In this document: piece by piece, positions 9,801 through 18,316 of the stretch
Layout of the letters: each line of letters begins with the position of its first letter
Numbering within the stretch: position 1 is the first letter of the stretch
Assembly: GCA_018366495.1 (NCBI GenBank)
Contig: JAGZHZ010000013.1
Span: 10,580 to 74,579 of the forward strand
Length of the DNA: 64,000 bases
Direction: 5' to 3'
Source of the DNA: Clostridiales bacterium
GTDB taxonomy: Bacteria > Bacillota > Clostridia > Lachnospirales > Lachnospiraceae
Made by a program: the position numbers and the translations under genes
Notes under the pieces: generated by a model
The model's database searches: none
Told to the model about the DNA's origin: nothing
Seen by the model: only the letters and a program-made list of their open reading frames with translations

Positions 9801-10563
9801 GAGCCATATCAATCGGGGCTGTTCCTGTATAAATCAGCACAACATCTTCAAATTTGTCTGTCACCTGCTCAAGCAAAATACGCTCTGAAGCATTCAAATA
9901 CCAGTCTCCTGGCTGCGGAACAGGATTGCGGTCCATCTCCTCCACACCTGTGGAACGGGAAAGATATACAACTGCTGTGTCTGCATACTCACTTGCCTCA
10001 GCCACGATGCCATCGTCTTTTATTTCTCCGTTATCCAGCTTGATCTCCGGTGTCTGAACTGCCGATGTGCGGTTCCATCCGCTTCCTGAAGAAGCATTCT
10101 CTCCCCACTCATCCGGATATTCTTTTTCCTGATCCCAGCCGTGGTCAATTACTGTCGTGGTGTATTTTCCCCATGGGCTGTCTACTTCTTCTTCGCTGAG
10201 TTTGCTTGCCACATAATCAGCAAGCGGCTGATAATAGTCTGCCTTTATTTCGTTCAGTCCGTCTATCAAAGTTGCAGTAAACGCTCCGGTTGCGCCGCCT
10301 GATCCTCCCCCGGTAGGCGGCTGAATCTGACCTGTCCCGAATACTGCAATTTTATTTTCTTCCACATCGAGAGGCAGAATGTTGTCCTCATTTTTTAACA
10401 GCAGGATCGCCTCATTCTCTAACTGTCTTGCGTGTTCCTGATGTGCCACCTGCCAGTCATATGTCGGCTGCGGTTCCACTGCTGCCATGGAAGTAGTCGG
10501 CACAATCATTGCCGCTGACATGACGGCGCACAATGCTTTGGCATACTTCTTTGTTTTTCTCAT
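6859..10563 (-). CDS. Secreted GH3 beta-glycosidase, inverted domain order, with Ig-like repeats
   Basis: This is a 1234-residue exported enzyme. The ATG at 10561-10563 follows AAAGGAGG and starts a signal peptide (cleavage near SMA-AV). Domain order is inverted relative to most GH3 enzymes. The GH3 C-terminal-type domain comes first (about 40-360, ENEAILLLKNEDNILPL), then a fibronectin-III-like domain (about 370-500, LEPGEYIIRVGNSS), then the TIM barrel (about 600-960) with NLHRNPLVGRNQEYWSEDP, KHFVANDQ and the likely nucleophile Asp854 in GFVVTDWGD. About 270 residues at the end form three putative Ig (He_PIG-like) modules marked by LPEGMKL...GKLSGVP-type motifs. Inverted GH3 enzymes are known from Ruminococcus albus and Butyrivibrio. 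The tail may bind cell wall or glycan. It is divergent from triad 2. Confidence 0.93.
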   Translation of the reverse strand: MRKTKKYAKALCAVMSAAMIVPTTSMAAVEPQPTYDWQVAHQEHARQLENEAILLLKNEDNILPLDVEENKIAVFGTGQIQPPTGGGSGGATGAFTATLIDGLNEIKADYYQPLADYVASKLSEEEVDSPWGKYTTTVIDHGWDQEKEYPDEWGENASSGSGWNRTSAVQTPEIKLDNGEIKDDGIVAEASEYADTAVVYLSRSTGVEEMDRNPVPQPGDWYLNASERILLEQVTDKFEDVVLIYTGTAPIDMAQFEKYDIDAFLVEYGAGQFHGLAMADILFGNVNPSAKLNDTLTYHYEDHPTAENFGYTSYADKGYDWEGNESKYGSRKFSENDPISAYEEYIYMGYRYFDTFNKEVAYPFGFGLSYSEFSFNNLDVTANKETKNFTVSATIRNESAEDVVPGKEVMEVYVSKPQGELEQAYQNLVTFGKTAELKSGEEQTMKLDISFYDIASYDEELAAYVLEPGEYIIRVGNSSRNTHVAGKISVPEKIIVEQLSNQLSMQDVNKELYESRRLKYADADPITYEGEAEELASAKVVEIDASYVDQKLEVKENPVYTFEELPEDAPVYTFQAVVQGKISLEQFVTQLTDEELAIFLSGGTGATYLDEEGNRDPEIDLYASDEPNIGLGKVSTKQNVGAGTSRAILRLGIPSQGYADGGSGTGMTIDGVRTNTGWIRPAAQACTWNTEGLYQMGVYQGEEMILNNVDNWLAPSINLHRNPLVGRNQEYWSEDPVLSGKGAAALASGVSQAGVSVCLKHFVANDQEWFRRGLYTLTSEAEGTSKAAINVIVPERVLREIYLKPFEMAVKTGDVYNVMSAFNSVNSQACAGSPELLTNILRGEWGFEGFVVTDWGDFDDIAISGYEMLAGNDMIMSGTHTRYSIYDELVQCWDDGLINRDVMLRNAYNVLNRALHSSLAVDPSYHNEVGDLAIVTTTLVNATEGEEYSLVKVNPLWANSNFDAVSYTFSLDESSEKLPEGMKLAPNGKLSGVPEVGTAGEYKLVFKVTDDKGNTATTPLTLTVQKEGTVSTDADAQEVAPSASTEENAAQDGKLNHAKATYNYKETYVKVPGAGENAVYEITEGELPTGMLLDEDGKLWGQPAAESSGIYEFTVTASEGEEQKTAEFELYVEGALSVTPEVGTVFQLKTGEEFSQDFSISDGFSNVLTQFDLSDLGDDLPEGLEISFNSDGNAVISGTPVEGSEGTYNVYIKVDEEFAGSPVWSYAYFQFVVE

Positions 10564-10839
10564 TTTCACTCCTCCTTTAACATTCCTGTTACCAGTTGGC
10601 AAAATCTTATCATATATTCTTTTTGTCCGATATAAGGATTCCGACTTCCTGATAATACAAATCCGACCTTTTGCCGGATCGCCCCCATTTTTTCTTCTTT
10701 TATGGTATACTTTTTTCAGAAATAATTCTTTTTGCACATTCCTTTCTCTCATTCTGTCTATAATACAAAGAATAAAAGGATAGGAATCAAACTTTGCAGT
10801 TTTTACAATGCGATCCTTTTGATCGGTCTGGAGGAATTT
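10564..10839. promoter_or_regulatory. Divergent promoter region between GH3 and triad 2
   Basis: These 276 bases serve the minus-strand GH3 and the plus-strand binding protein. A TATAAT sits at 10759-10764 on the plus strand; a TTGCAC at 10732-10737 is 21 bases upstream, too far for a standard sigma-A promoter, so the -35 is uncertain. Ribosome-binding sites are clear on both sides (GGAGG at about 10830-10834, and AAAGGAGG before 10563). The shared region would suit control of the GH3 by the adjacent regulator. Confidence 0.45.
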
Positions 10840-12297
10840 ATGAGAAGATTACTTTTTATTTTCACTGGTGTCCTTCTGCTTTTAACTGGCTGTCACGCTC
10901 ATGAGAAAAAAAGTTCGGAGACGGCAGAGATCCCGACAATACAGATATGTACCTATAAAAAAATGGATATCGATTTTCCTGACAGTCAGATGGTTATAGA
11001 TCAGATTAATGACTATATCGAGCCTCTGATCCACGCCCAGATTGAAGTGACCTTTCTTGCCGATACCTTTTATACGAGCCGCATCCATCAGATTCTCGAT
11101 TCCAGTCAGCAGCTTGATCTGTTTCTCCTTTCCAATGGAAATGAGCTTCGGCAGCTGTATAAAGATGGGACGCTTTCGCCTCTGAATGATTTGCTGACTC
11201 AGTATGCTCCTGATCTTATTTCTACAGTGGGCGAGGAATATATGCAGGGAGGATACGATGCAAGCACACAGGAGTACTATGCGGTTCCCACCTGTCGGGA
11301 CTACAGTCTCCGCCCTGGTCTTGAATACCGCAGTGACTTGGCGGAACAGTATCATCTTGATATGGAAAATGTCCATACGCTGTCGGATCTCACAGAAATA
11401 TTTGCCTCTCTCAAAGAGCAAAATCCTCTTATCTATCCGCTTGCCCCAAACAGCATCTACAGAAACTGGGATATGCTTGGAGACGGTCTGGGCGTCTTGA
11501 TGTATGACCGGATGGACACAACGGTTGTGAATCTTTATGAGACAGAGGAATATCAGCAATATCTTGCTTTACTCCGCGACTGGAATCTGAAAGGATATTT
11601 ATATGACACCTCAGACAATCCCGGAAGTAATGCCTATTACCTGAAATCAGGATCTGTCTTTTCCTGTTTTGCCAATGGGAAACCAGGATTTACCGTACAG
11701 GAAAGAAGGGATCTCAATTGTCCGATTGGATTTACGGCTCTGGAAAAAGATTCGATTTCCACAGACCGGATCGCATGCTGGATGTGGGCTGTTCCGCACA
11801 GTTCCGGATATAAAAAAGAAGCCATCCAGTTTTTAAATTTATTATACCATGATAAAAATCTTGTCAATCTTTGGACATATGGCATCGAAGGAATCCACTA
11901 TCAGATTCTGGATGAAGAAAAAGGTACGATCGGATTCCCAGAAAATGTCGATTTTTCAAACAGCGGCTATCCTCTGTTTACAGAATTTGCCAGCGGCAAT
12001 CAATATCTTGCTCATATATGGGTGGGAAACCCGCCTGCGATCTGGGAAGAAATGAAAGAGTTCAACGATAATGCAATCCGTTCCAGAGCATTTGGTTTTC
12101 ATTATGATGACGCTGCCGTGAAATCAGAAGTGATCGCGTGCAAAGCAGTAGTCAGAAAATATAAAAACGGTTTTCTGCATGGCATTTATGATCTGGACAC
12201 CGTTTTGCCGGAATTTATTCAAAAATTAAAAAAGGCCGGCATTGACCGGATTATCGCTGAAAAGCAGCGCCAGCTCGATGACTGGCTTGCCGGGTAG
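10840..12297 (+). CDS. Solute-binding lipoprotein with DUF3502-type C-terminus, triad 2
   Basis: The 485-residue lipoprotein has the signal MRRLLFIFTGVLLLLTGC with lipobox cysteine Cys18. The ATG at 10840 follows GGAGG; the longer upstream frame lacks a signal sequence. It is homologous to the binding protein at 1627-3105, sharing the VNLYETEEY region, a FLNLLYHDKNLVNL segment, YGIEGIHY and GFHYDD near the C-terminus. It is the first gene of a plus-strand operon, 21 bases before the kinase. As in triad 1 there are no ABC permeases, so it likely acts as the ligand-sensing partner of the kinase on the cell surface. The ligand is unknown; a mono- or oligosaccharide is the reasonable guess. Confidence 0.9.
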   Translation: MRRLLFIFTGVLLLLTGCHAHEKKSSETAEIPTIQICTYKKMDIDFPDSQMVIDQINDYIEPLIHAQIEVTFLADTFYTSRIHQILDSSQQLDLFLLSNGNELRQLYKDGTLSPLNDLLTQYAPDLISTVGEEYMQGGYDASTQEYYAVPTCRDYSLRPGLEYRSDLAEQYHLDMENVHTLSDLTEIFASLKEQNPLIYPLAPNSIYRNWDMLGDGLGVLMYDRMDTTVVNLYETEEYQQYLALLRDWNLKGYLYDTSDNPGSNAYYLKSGSVFSCFANGKPGFTVQERRDLNCPIGFTALEKDSISTDRIACWMWAVPHSSGYKKEAIQFLNLLYHDKNLVNLWTYGIEGIHYQILDEEKGTIGFPENVDFSNSGYPLFTEFASGNQYLAHIWVGNPPAIWEEMKEFNDNAIRSRAFGFHYDDAAVKSEVIACKAVVRKYKNGFLHGIYDLDTVLPEFIQKLKKAGIDRIIAEKQRQLDDWLAG

Positions 12298-12318
12298 CAG
12301 AAAGGAAAGGGAACCATT

Positions 12319-14058
12319 ATGGCAGAGACTTCAAAACATCGTTCTTTTAAATTTGTTTTATCGGCAAAACGGATTCTGATCGGAACATTGATTGTGATTT
12401 TTTCTATGATTATTTTTGTAGTATTTCGGATGCAGCATCTTGCAGTCTCCTTTGCATACGATCAGATTTCTTCTTCCAATCAGGCGGCGCTGAATTTTTA
12501 TGCTCAGTCTTTAGATGAATCCGTCGCCCATCTCGATCAGAATTTTTATAGTCTGCTGGCCGATAATCTGAATATTTCTCTTTTAGAAATTCAGACAGAG
12601 GAATCAGAAATCTTCAATCTAAAGATGCAGCTCGGTGAAGATCTAAGACGGCTCTATGCCTCAAATGATCTTTTAAACAGCGTGTTTTTATATTCGCCGT
12701 CAGGGACAGGAGAAGAATTTATTTTTTACAGCACGAAACTGCTGGCCGCATCAGATGCCGCTCCTTTTAAGGACTATGTGATTCGCACATGCGAAACTTC
12801 CATGAAAGGAGAAAAGTTTTCCAGCCCGAACTGGACGGTTCACACTATCAATGACGTTCCTTATCTGATGAGAATCATCTGTATGGATCAGACATTCTGC
12901 GGCGGTTTTATCCGACTGGATACCATTCAAAATCAGATTGATCAGATTTATCACAGCTCGCTTGGTTCTTCTGTCATCCTGACAATGGACAATCAGCTCA
13001 TCTCCGGCGACACCCGTTTTTCCGAACTGCCGGATGACCCTGACTCTATTTTGAAATATCACGGAGAGGACTATATTTTTTCCTATGTCCATCCTGATAT
13101 CCTGGAGTTAAAAATCGGGATCGCTGTTCCCACAAAAAATGTCTCCAGCCAGATGAACTCCGATCTGACAGGTTTTATCAGTATCTCCGCCATCCTGATA
13201 CTTCTCGTTTTGTTTGTGTATATCTGCCTCTTTTTCATGTACCGCCCGTTCTTATATCTTGCGGATTCTATGAAAATTGTGGCAGATGGAAATCTCCATT
13301 TCCGCATTACAAAACACTCTTCTGTCCACGAGACCGCTAAAATCTATCAGACATTCAATGTGATGCTCGATGAAATTGAACATTTAAAATCAGAAGTCTA
13401 TGAAAAAGAGCTGGAAAAAGAAAAAGTTACGAAACAGTTTTTAAAAATGCAGCTGAAATCTCATTTTTTCTTAAATTGCTTTAATATTATTTATTCTCTT
13501 GCAGAGACAAAACGATATGAATTGATTCAAAAACTGACGATCTGTCTCGTCAAATATTTCCGTTATCTCTCCCTCAGCAATGAGGAACTGGTAAATTTAA
13601 AAGATGAGATTGATCATATAAAAAATTATATGGAAATCCAAATGATGCGCTTTCCCGGTCAGATCCTCTTCTCCTGTGATATCGAAGAACAGCTGTATTC
13701 CTGCAAAATACCAATGCTGATGCTTCAGACTTTTCTGGAGAATGCAGTGAAATATGGCATTGATTTTTCTGTCCCAAGTCCCATCACGCTGTCTGCTGTC
13801 TCCGAGGAAAAAAACGGCACAGACGGCATTCTGTTCACCATCACTGACTTTGGAGAAGGATTTTCGGAAGAACTCTTATCTTTTTACAAGAAAGACGATC
13901 TGTCCGTGCCATCCAGCCAGGAGCATGGAATCGGTATTATCAATGTCAAGAAACGCCTCCGCCTGATCTACGGCGGAGCAGAAAATATTTCCATTGAGAA
14001 TCATCTGCCGTCAGGCGCTCAGATTAAAATTTGGATTCCAAAAGGAGAGGAAAGGTAA
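12319..14058 (+). CDS. YesM-family sensor histidine kinase, triad 2
   Basis: The 579-residue kinase is preceded by AGGAAAGGG. Transmembrane helices lie at about 18-38 and about 285-310, bracketing an extracellular sensor of about 245 residues. A HAMP linker, the His_kinase domain with His382 and a C-terminal ATPase domain (ENAVKYG, GEGFSEE, GIGIINVKKRL) follow. The phospho-acceptor motif reads QLKSHFFLN: the usual proline before histidine is serine here. The stop codon is one base from the start of the regulator gene. The layout matches triad 1 but the extracellular sequence is clearly diverged, so the two systems probably sense different ligands. Confidence 0.92.
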   Translation: MAETSKHRSFKFVLSAKRILIGTLIVIFSMIIFVVFRMQHLAVSFAYDQISSSNQAALNFYAQSLDESVAHLDQNFYSLLADNLNISLLEIQTEESEIFNLKMQLGEDLRRLYASNDLLNSVFLYSPSGTGEEFIFYSTKLLAASDAAPFKDYVIRTCETSMKGEKFSSPNWTVHTINDVPYLMRIICMDQTFCGGFIRLDTIQNQIDQIYHSSLGSSVILTMDNQLISGDTRFSELPDDPDSILKYHGEDYIFSYVHPDILELKIGIAVPTKNVSSQMNSDLTGFISISAILILLVLFVYICLFFMYRPFLYLADSMKIVADGNLHFRITKHSSVHETAKIYQTFNVMLDEIEHLKSEVYEKELEKEKVTKQFLKMQLKSHFFLNCFNIIYSLAETKRYELIQKLTICLVKYFRYLSLSNEELVNLKDEIDHIKNYMEIQMMRFPGQILFSCDIEEQLYSCKIPMLMLQTFLENAVKYGIDFSVPSPITLSAVSEEKNGTDGILFTITDFGEGFSEELLSFYKKDDLSVPSSQEHGIGIINVKKRLRLIYGGAENISIENHLPSGAQIKIWIPKGEER

Positions 14059-14059
14059 A

Positions 14060-15637
14060 ATGTTTCATGTTTTAATTGTAGATGATGAAATTTTTTCTGT
14101 CGAAGCCGTTCTGTGCGCAATCGACTGGAAAAGTCTTCATGTGGATAAAGTTTTTTCGGCATACAATATGAAGATGGCAAAAAGCATTTTTGCAGAACAC
14201 CAGATTGACGTCATGTTATGCGATATAGAGATGCCGCGCGGCAGCGGCATTGAACTGGCTGCATGGGTAAAAGAATATTCGCCAAAAACAGTCAATATTT
14301 TTCTCACCTGCCACTCTGATTTTCAGTATGCAAAAGAAGCCGTCTCACTCGGTGCGTTTGAGTATCTTTTAAAACCGATTGAATACCCAAAACTGCAGGA
14401 ATATCTTGCGCACGCTCTGGAGGAATATCAAAAACGCATGGATCTGAATTCTTATAAAGATAAATGGTTTTTCCATCATGAGATTGTGCAGGATAAATTC
14501 TGGAGCGATCTCCTGCTCAGAAAATCGGACCATTCTCCTGATTTTCTGTTTCATGATGCGAAAAAGAAAGATATCTTTCTGTCCGATCAGGCCGAGTATC
14601 TCCCGGTATTGGTCTGCATCCAAAATTATCAGGAACTTTCTGATTCCTGGTACGGAAATGATCTCGACTTCGCATTCCGCAATATTATCTATGAGCTTCT
14701 GGATCTGGAAGAATGTTATACTGCTGTTGCCGCAACATCTCTGAACGAAAGAATGATTCTGCTCAGCCCTTCTGTGAATGATGCAGAACATATCAGATCA
14801 GCCTCTGATTTTCTTTCCCTGATCAAACCGCAGTTAATCACGTTTTCCAAAGCCTTTCAGCAATATTTTCACGCAAAGCTCTCCATTGTGATTGGGAAAC
14901 AAGTTCCATTTTTACTTTTGCCTCAGGAATATGACCGTCTGCATGAAAAGATATGCTGTGCTGAAAAAGAAGATTCCTCATCCCAGATTTACAGCCTTCT
15001 GGATTCCTCCCCAGATCTGCTTTCAAAATTAAATGAATGGGTTGATTTTGTTTTTTCTAACCGTCCGGATCTGCTCATCTCTGAATTTGACCGTCTCTTC
15101 GGCGAAGATTTAAAAGGCGCCGTTCGATTTTACGACACGCTTGTGCAGGCGGTCTTTATCGAATTGCTCAAGAAAAATATCAGCGCCTATACCATCTTTT
15201 CTGACGAACGGCTCCGCCTTCAAAAAAACAGAGCAACGCCCGAAAGTATCAAAATGCTGCTCTGTAATTTGTGTATGGCCATTTTTGAAAAAACACAGAA
15301 AATTTTCGCCAATGATACGGTTGTCGACCAGGTTAAATCTTATATCGCCAGAAATCTGTCAGATGATCTCTCAAGAGAACAACTCGCCAGACAGTTCTTC
15401 CTCAACCCTGATTATCTCTCCCGCCTCTTTAAAAAAGAGACCGGATATTCTCTGCAGTCATATATCGTGGAAGAACGCATCAAAAAAGCAAAATTTCTGC
15501 TTGAGACAACAGAACTGTCCATCAGTGAAATTCATGAGCAGTCTGGCTTTGCAAACAGTTCTTACTTTTCCAAAATCTTTAAAAGAGAGACTGGACTGAC
15601 CCCTCAGGAATACCGCCAGCAGATCCAGATAACGTAG
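14060..15637 (+). CDS. AraC-type response regulator with long linker, triad 2
   Basis: The 525-residue protein has a receiver domain with phospho-acceptor Asp55 (VMLCDIEMPRGSG) and a LLKP lysine, then a long middle region (about 135-420) of unassigned fold, and an AraC-type DNA-binding domain at about 425-525 (SREQLARQFFLNPDYLSRLFKKETG, FANSSYFSKIFKRETGLTPQEYR). The ATG at 14060 is one base after the kinase stop and follows AGGAAAGG. It is about twice the length of the triad 1 regulator because of the middle region, which YesN-type regulators often have. Likely target: the GH3 genes on either side (inference). Confidence 0.92.
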   Translation: MFHVLIVDDEIFSVEAVLCAIDWKSLHVDKVFSAYNMKMAKSIFAEHQIDVMLCDIEMPRGSGIELAAWVKEYSPKTVNIFLTCHSDFQYAKEAVSLGAFEYLLKPIEYPKLQEYLAHALEEYQKRMDLNSYKDKWFFHHEIVQDKFWSDLLLRKSDHSPDFLFHDAKKKDIFLSDQAEYLPVLVCIQNYQELSDSWYGNDLDFAFRNIIYELLDLEECYTAVAATSLNERMILLSPSVNDAEHIRSASDFLSLIKPQLITFSKAFQQYFHAKLSIVIGKQVPFLLLPQEYDRLHEKICCAEKEDSSSQIYSLLDSSPDLLSKLNEWVDFVFSNRPDLLISEFDRLFGEDLKGAVRFYDTLVQAVFIELLKKNISAYTIFSDERLRLQKNRATPESIKMLLCNLCMAIFEKTQKIFANDTVVDQVKSYIARNLSDDLSREQLARQFFLNPDYLSRLFKKETGYSLQSYIVEERIKKAKFLLETTELSISEIHEQSGFANSSYFSKIFKRETGLTPQEYRQQIQIT

Positions 15638-15668
15638 TTGGCGACAAAACAACGTAGTTGGCGACAAA
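15631..15668 (+). repeat. Tandem 20-bp repeat across the regulator stop codon
   Basis: AACGTAGTTGGCGACAAA occurs at 15631-15648 and again at 15651-15668, a perfect 18-base match at a 20-base period. The TAG in the first copy is the stop codon of the regulator; the second copy is just upstream of the next promoter. Confidence 0.9.
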
Positions 15669-15672
15669 GGAC

Positions 15673-15701
15673 TTGAAATCGTGAAATTGTTCAATTATAA
15701 T
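15673..15701 (+). promoter_or_regulatory. Sigma-A-type promoter for GH3 at 15794
   Basis: TTGAAA (15673-15678) and a perfect TATAAT (15696-15701) are separated by 17 bases. Transcription would start near 15708, leaving a leader of about 85 bases that contains the dyad at 15726-15762. Confidence 0.8.
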
Positions 15702-15725
15702 GAATTCATCTTGAGAAAAATGTAT

Positions 15726-15762
15726 ATAATCACTAATAACTTTTTTATTTATAAGTGATTAT
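15726..15762 (+). promoter_or_regulatory. Inverted repeat in the GH3 leader
   Basis: ATAATCACT (15726-15734) and AGTGATTAT (15754-15762) are exact inverted copies separated by 19 AT-rich bases. The pair lies between the promoter and the ribosome-binding site. It could be an operator for a dimeric regulator or a leader hairpin; no terminator U-run follows the right arm. Confidence 0.6.
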
Positions 15763-15793
15763 GTATATTTCGGAAAAATTGGAGGAATGAAAC

Positions 15794-18226
15794 ATGAAAA
15801 GAAGTAACAAAAAAAGACTTCAGAAAGCTGCATCTGCTGCTATGGTAGTTGCAATGGCTGCATCTTCTATGTCTACTGCTTTTGCAGCAGATGCTTCTGC
15901 TGGAAACGCTTCCGCAGCAAAATATAACGTGATTGAGACAGAATGGGGATTCAATAAAGTAGAACAGGACGGCGGAAAAACTTTAAGCTATTCCCCTGAA
16001 TCAGGCGTTACTTTACTGGAAGATGATGGATTTGCTTTTAAGGATTTAAACAAAAATGGAACACTTGATACATATGAAGACTGGCGTCTGACTACAGAAG
16101 AAAGAGCAGCTGCACTGGCTGATATGATGGTAGCTGACGGACGTGAAGGTATCGAATCCATCGCCGGCTTAATGCTTTACAGCGCTCACACTGCTGTACA
16201 GTCTGAGACTGTTTCCGGAACAGAGATTGATTCTCGTGCGCGCACACAGGACGGAACAACTACAATGGATGCGATCACAGAAAACAAACTGCGCCATGTT
16301 CTTGTTACTTCCATCGCAAGCCCTGAAGTCGGCGCTAAATGGAGCAACAACCTGCAGTCTATCGTAGAAGGTATGGATTATGGTATCCCTTGCAACAACA
16401 GTTCTGACCCTCGTCATACTGCAAAAGCAGACTCTACCGAACAGTACGTTGCAGGCGAATCAGGAACAATCTCTCAGTGGCCTGGAACAGTAGGTCTTGC
16501 TGCTACTTATGATCCTGAAATCGTAAAACAGTATGGTAATATTGTAGGTATTGAATATCGTGCACTCGGTATCGGAACAGCTCTGTCTCCACAGATCGAC
16601 CTTGCTTCCGAGCCAAGATGGAGCCGTGTAAACGGAACATTCGGTGACAACGTAAAACTGACAGTAGATCTGTCCAGAGCCGTTGTAGACGGATATCAGT
16701 CCACTTATGACGAAGAAGGAAATGACCTCGGATGGGGTTCTGAATCTATCGTGGCAATGATCAAACACTGGCCAAGCGGCGGTCCTGAAGAAGGCGGACG
16801 TGACGGTCACTATGGATTTGGTAAATATGCCGTATATCCAGGAAATGACTTTGAAACACAGCTTAAAAACTTTACAGAAGGCGCTTTAAATCTGGACGGC
16901 GCTACAGAAATGGCAGCTGCAGTTATGCCATACTACACCATCAGCCATGGACAGGATCCGACTGGCGAAGATGTAGGTAACGGTTTCAGCAATTATATGA
17001 TCAATGAATTACTCCGCGGTGAGTACAACTTTGACGGTGTTGCTTGTACAGACTGGATGATCACAGCAGACGCTGATAACGACGCTGTATTCCAGGGCAA
17101 GTGCTGGGGTGTTGAAGATATCTCCGTTGCAGAACGTCATTATAAATGTCTGATGGCTGGTATGGACCAGTTCGGAGGAAACAACGTAATCGGACCTGTT
17201 ATGGAAGCTTACGACTTAATGGTTGAGCGTCAGGGACAGACATTCGCAGATGAAAGATTTGCTGAATCTGCAAGAAGAATCCTTACAAATATCTTCAATT
17301 TAGGATTATTTGAAGATCCATATCTGGATGTAGATGAAACAGTTGCTACTGTTGGAAATCCTGAATTTATGAAAGCCGGATATGAAGCACAGCTGAAATC
17401 CGTTGTCATGGTTAAGAATAAAAACAATGTCATCGCTCCATACGATGAATCTGCTGAGAAGAAGACTGTTTATGTTCCAAGTTACACATCTGTTTCTACA
17501 GATGAAGAGACAATGGTAGTTACAACTGTTGAAAAACCAAGTATTCAGGTACAGGCTCTGTCCAAATACTTCAATGTGACTACAAACCCAGAAGAGGCAG
17601 ATCTGGCTATTATCGGAATGGACAGCCCATCTACAGGTTCCGGATACAGCACAGAAGATCTGGAAGCCGGCGGAAACGGATATGTTCCGATCTCCCTGCA
17701 GTACAGCGATTACACAGCTGACACAGCAAGAGAAACAGCTATCGCAAACGACCCTGGAAAGACATTCATCGATTCTGAGACAGGAGAAATGGTTTACACA
17801 GATACTGTTGAAAACCGTTCTTACAAAGGAAAAACAGTAAGCGCTTCCAATGCATATATGCTTGATACTCTGAAAGAAACAAAAGAAGCAATGGGTGATA
17901 AACCAGTTATCGTTTACATGAGAGAAAACAAACCTGTAGTATTCTCAGAAGTAGAGCCTCTGGCTGACGCTATCGTTATCGGATACGGCATCAGCGATCA
18001 GGCAGCTGTAGAAATTATTGCAGGCGCAACAGAACCATCCGGATTACTTCCAATGCAGGAGCCAGCTAACATGGAAACAGTAGAAGCTCAGTGCGAAGAC
18101 GTTCCTATGGATATGGAATGCTATGTTGACTCTGAAGGTCACACATATGATATTGCATTTGGTATGAACTGGTCTGGTGTAATCAACGACGAACGTGTAG
18201 CTACTTATGGACCAGATGCTCAGTAA
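15794..18226 (+). CDS. Secreted GH3 glycosidase, conventional domain order
   Basis: The 810-residue exported protein has GGAGG at 15781-15785 and a signal peptide (cleavage near AFA-AD at about residue 32). The TIM barrel occupies about 90-500 with SPQIDLASEPRWSRVNGTFG, a HWPSGGPEEGGRDGHYG lysine/histidine loop variant and nucleophile Asp420 in GVACTDWM. The GH3 C-terminal domain follows (about 530-780). It lacks the fibronectin-III tail. It resembles the 'beta-glucosidase-related' exported GH3 group rather than the enzyme at 6859-10563. Codon choice is more uniform than in its neighbours and the promoter is strong, so it is probably well expressed. Substrate not determinable. Confidence 0.92.
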   Translation: MKRSNKKRLQKAASAAMVVAMAASSMSTAFAADASAGNASAAKYNVIETEWGFNKVEQDGGKTLSYSPESGVTLLEDDGFAFKDLNKNGTLDTYEDWRLTTEERAAALADMMVADGREGIESIAGLMLYSAHTAVQSETVSGTEIDSRARTQDGTTTMDAITENKLRHVLVTSIASPEVGAKWSNNLQSIVEGMDYGIPCNNSSDPRHTAKADSTEQYVAGESGTISQWPGTVGLAATYDPEIVKQYGNIVGIEYRALGIGTALSPQIDLASEPRWSRVNGTFGDNVKLTVDLSRAVVDGYQSTYDEEGNDLGWGSESIVAMIKHWPSGGPEEGGRDGHYGFGKYAVYPGNDFETQLKNFTEGALNLDGATEMAAAVMPYYTISHGQDPTGEDVGNGFSNYMINELLRGEYNFDGVACTDWMITADADNDAVFQGKCWGVEDISVAERHYKCLMAGMDQFGGNNVIGPVMEAYDLMVERQGQTFADERFAESARRILTNIFNLGLFEDPYLDVDETVATVGNPEFMKAGYEAQLKSVVMVKNKNNVIAPYDESAEKKTVYVPSYTSVSTDEETMVVTTVEKPSIQVQALSKYFNVTTNPEEADLAIIGMDSPSTGSGYSTEDLEAGGNGYVPISLQYSDYTADTARETAIANDPGKTFIDSETGEMVYTDTVENRSYKGKTVSASNAYMLDTLKETKEAMGDKPVIVYMRENKPVVFSEVEPLADAIVIGYGISDQAAVEIIAGATEPSGLLPMQEPANMETVEAQCEDVPMDMECYVDSEGHTYDIAFGMNWSGVINDERVATYGPDAQ

Positions 18227-18261
18227 TCTATCTGACAGGAAATAAAATAAAATAAACATTA

Positions 18262-18316
18262 AAGAAGCTGCTGAAGACGTAGAGCTATCTACGAAAACAG
18301 CAGCTTCTTTTTTATT
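18262..18316 (+). terminator. Terminator after GH3, shared with converging gene
   Basis: AAGAAGCTGCTG pairs with CAGCAGCTTCTT around a loop containing a smaller GTAGA/TCTAC hairpin, then a run of T. The 3' end overlaps the stop of the minus-strand gene at 18312. Confidence 0.85.

Noticed and set aside
10732..10764. TTGCAC plus TATAAT as a promoter for triad 2
   Set aside because: The spacing is 21 bases, outside the normal 16-18 range, so only the -10 is kept as a weak element.
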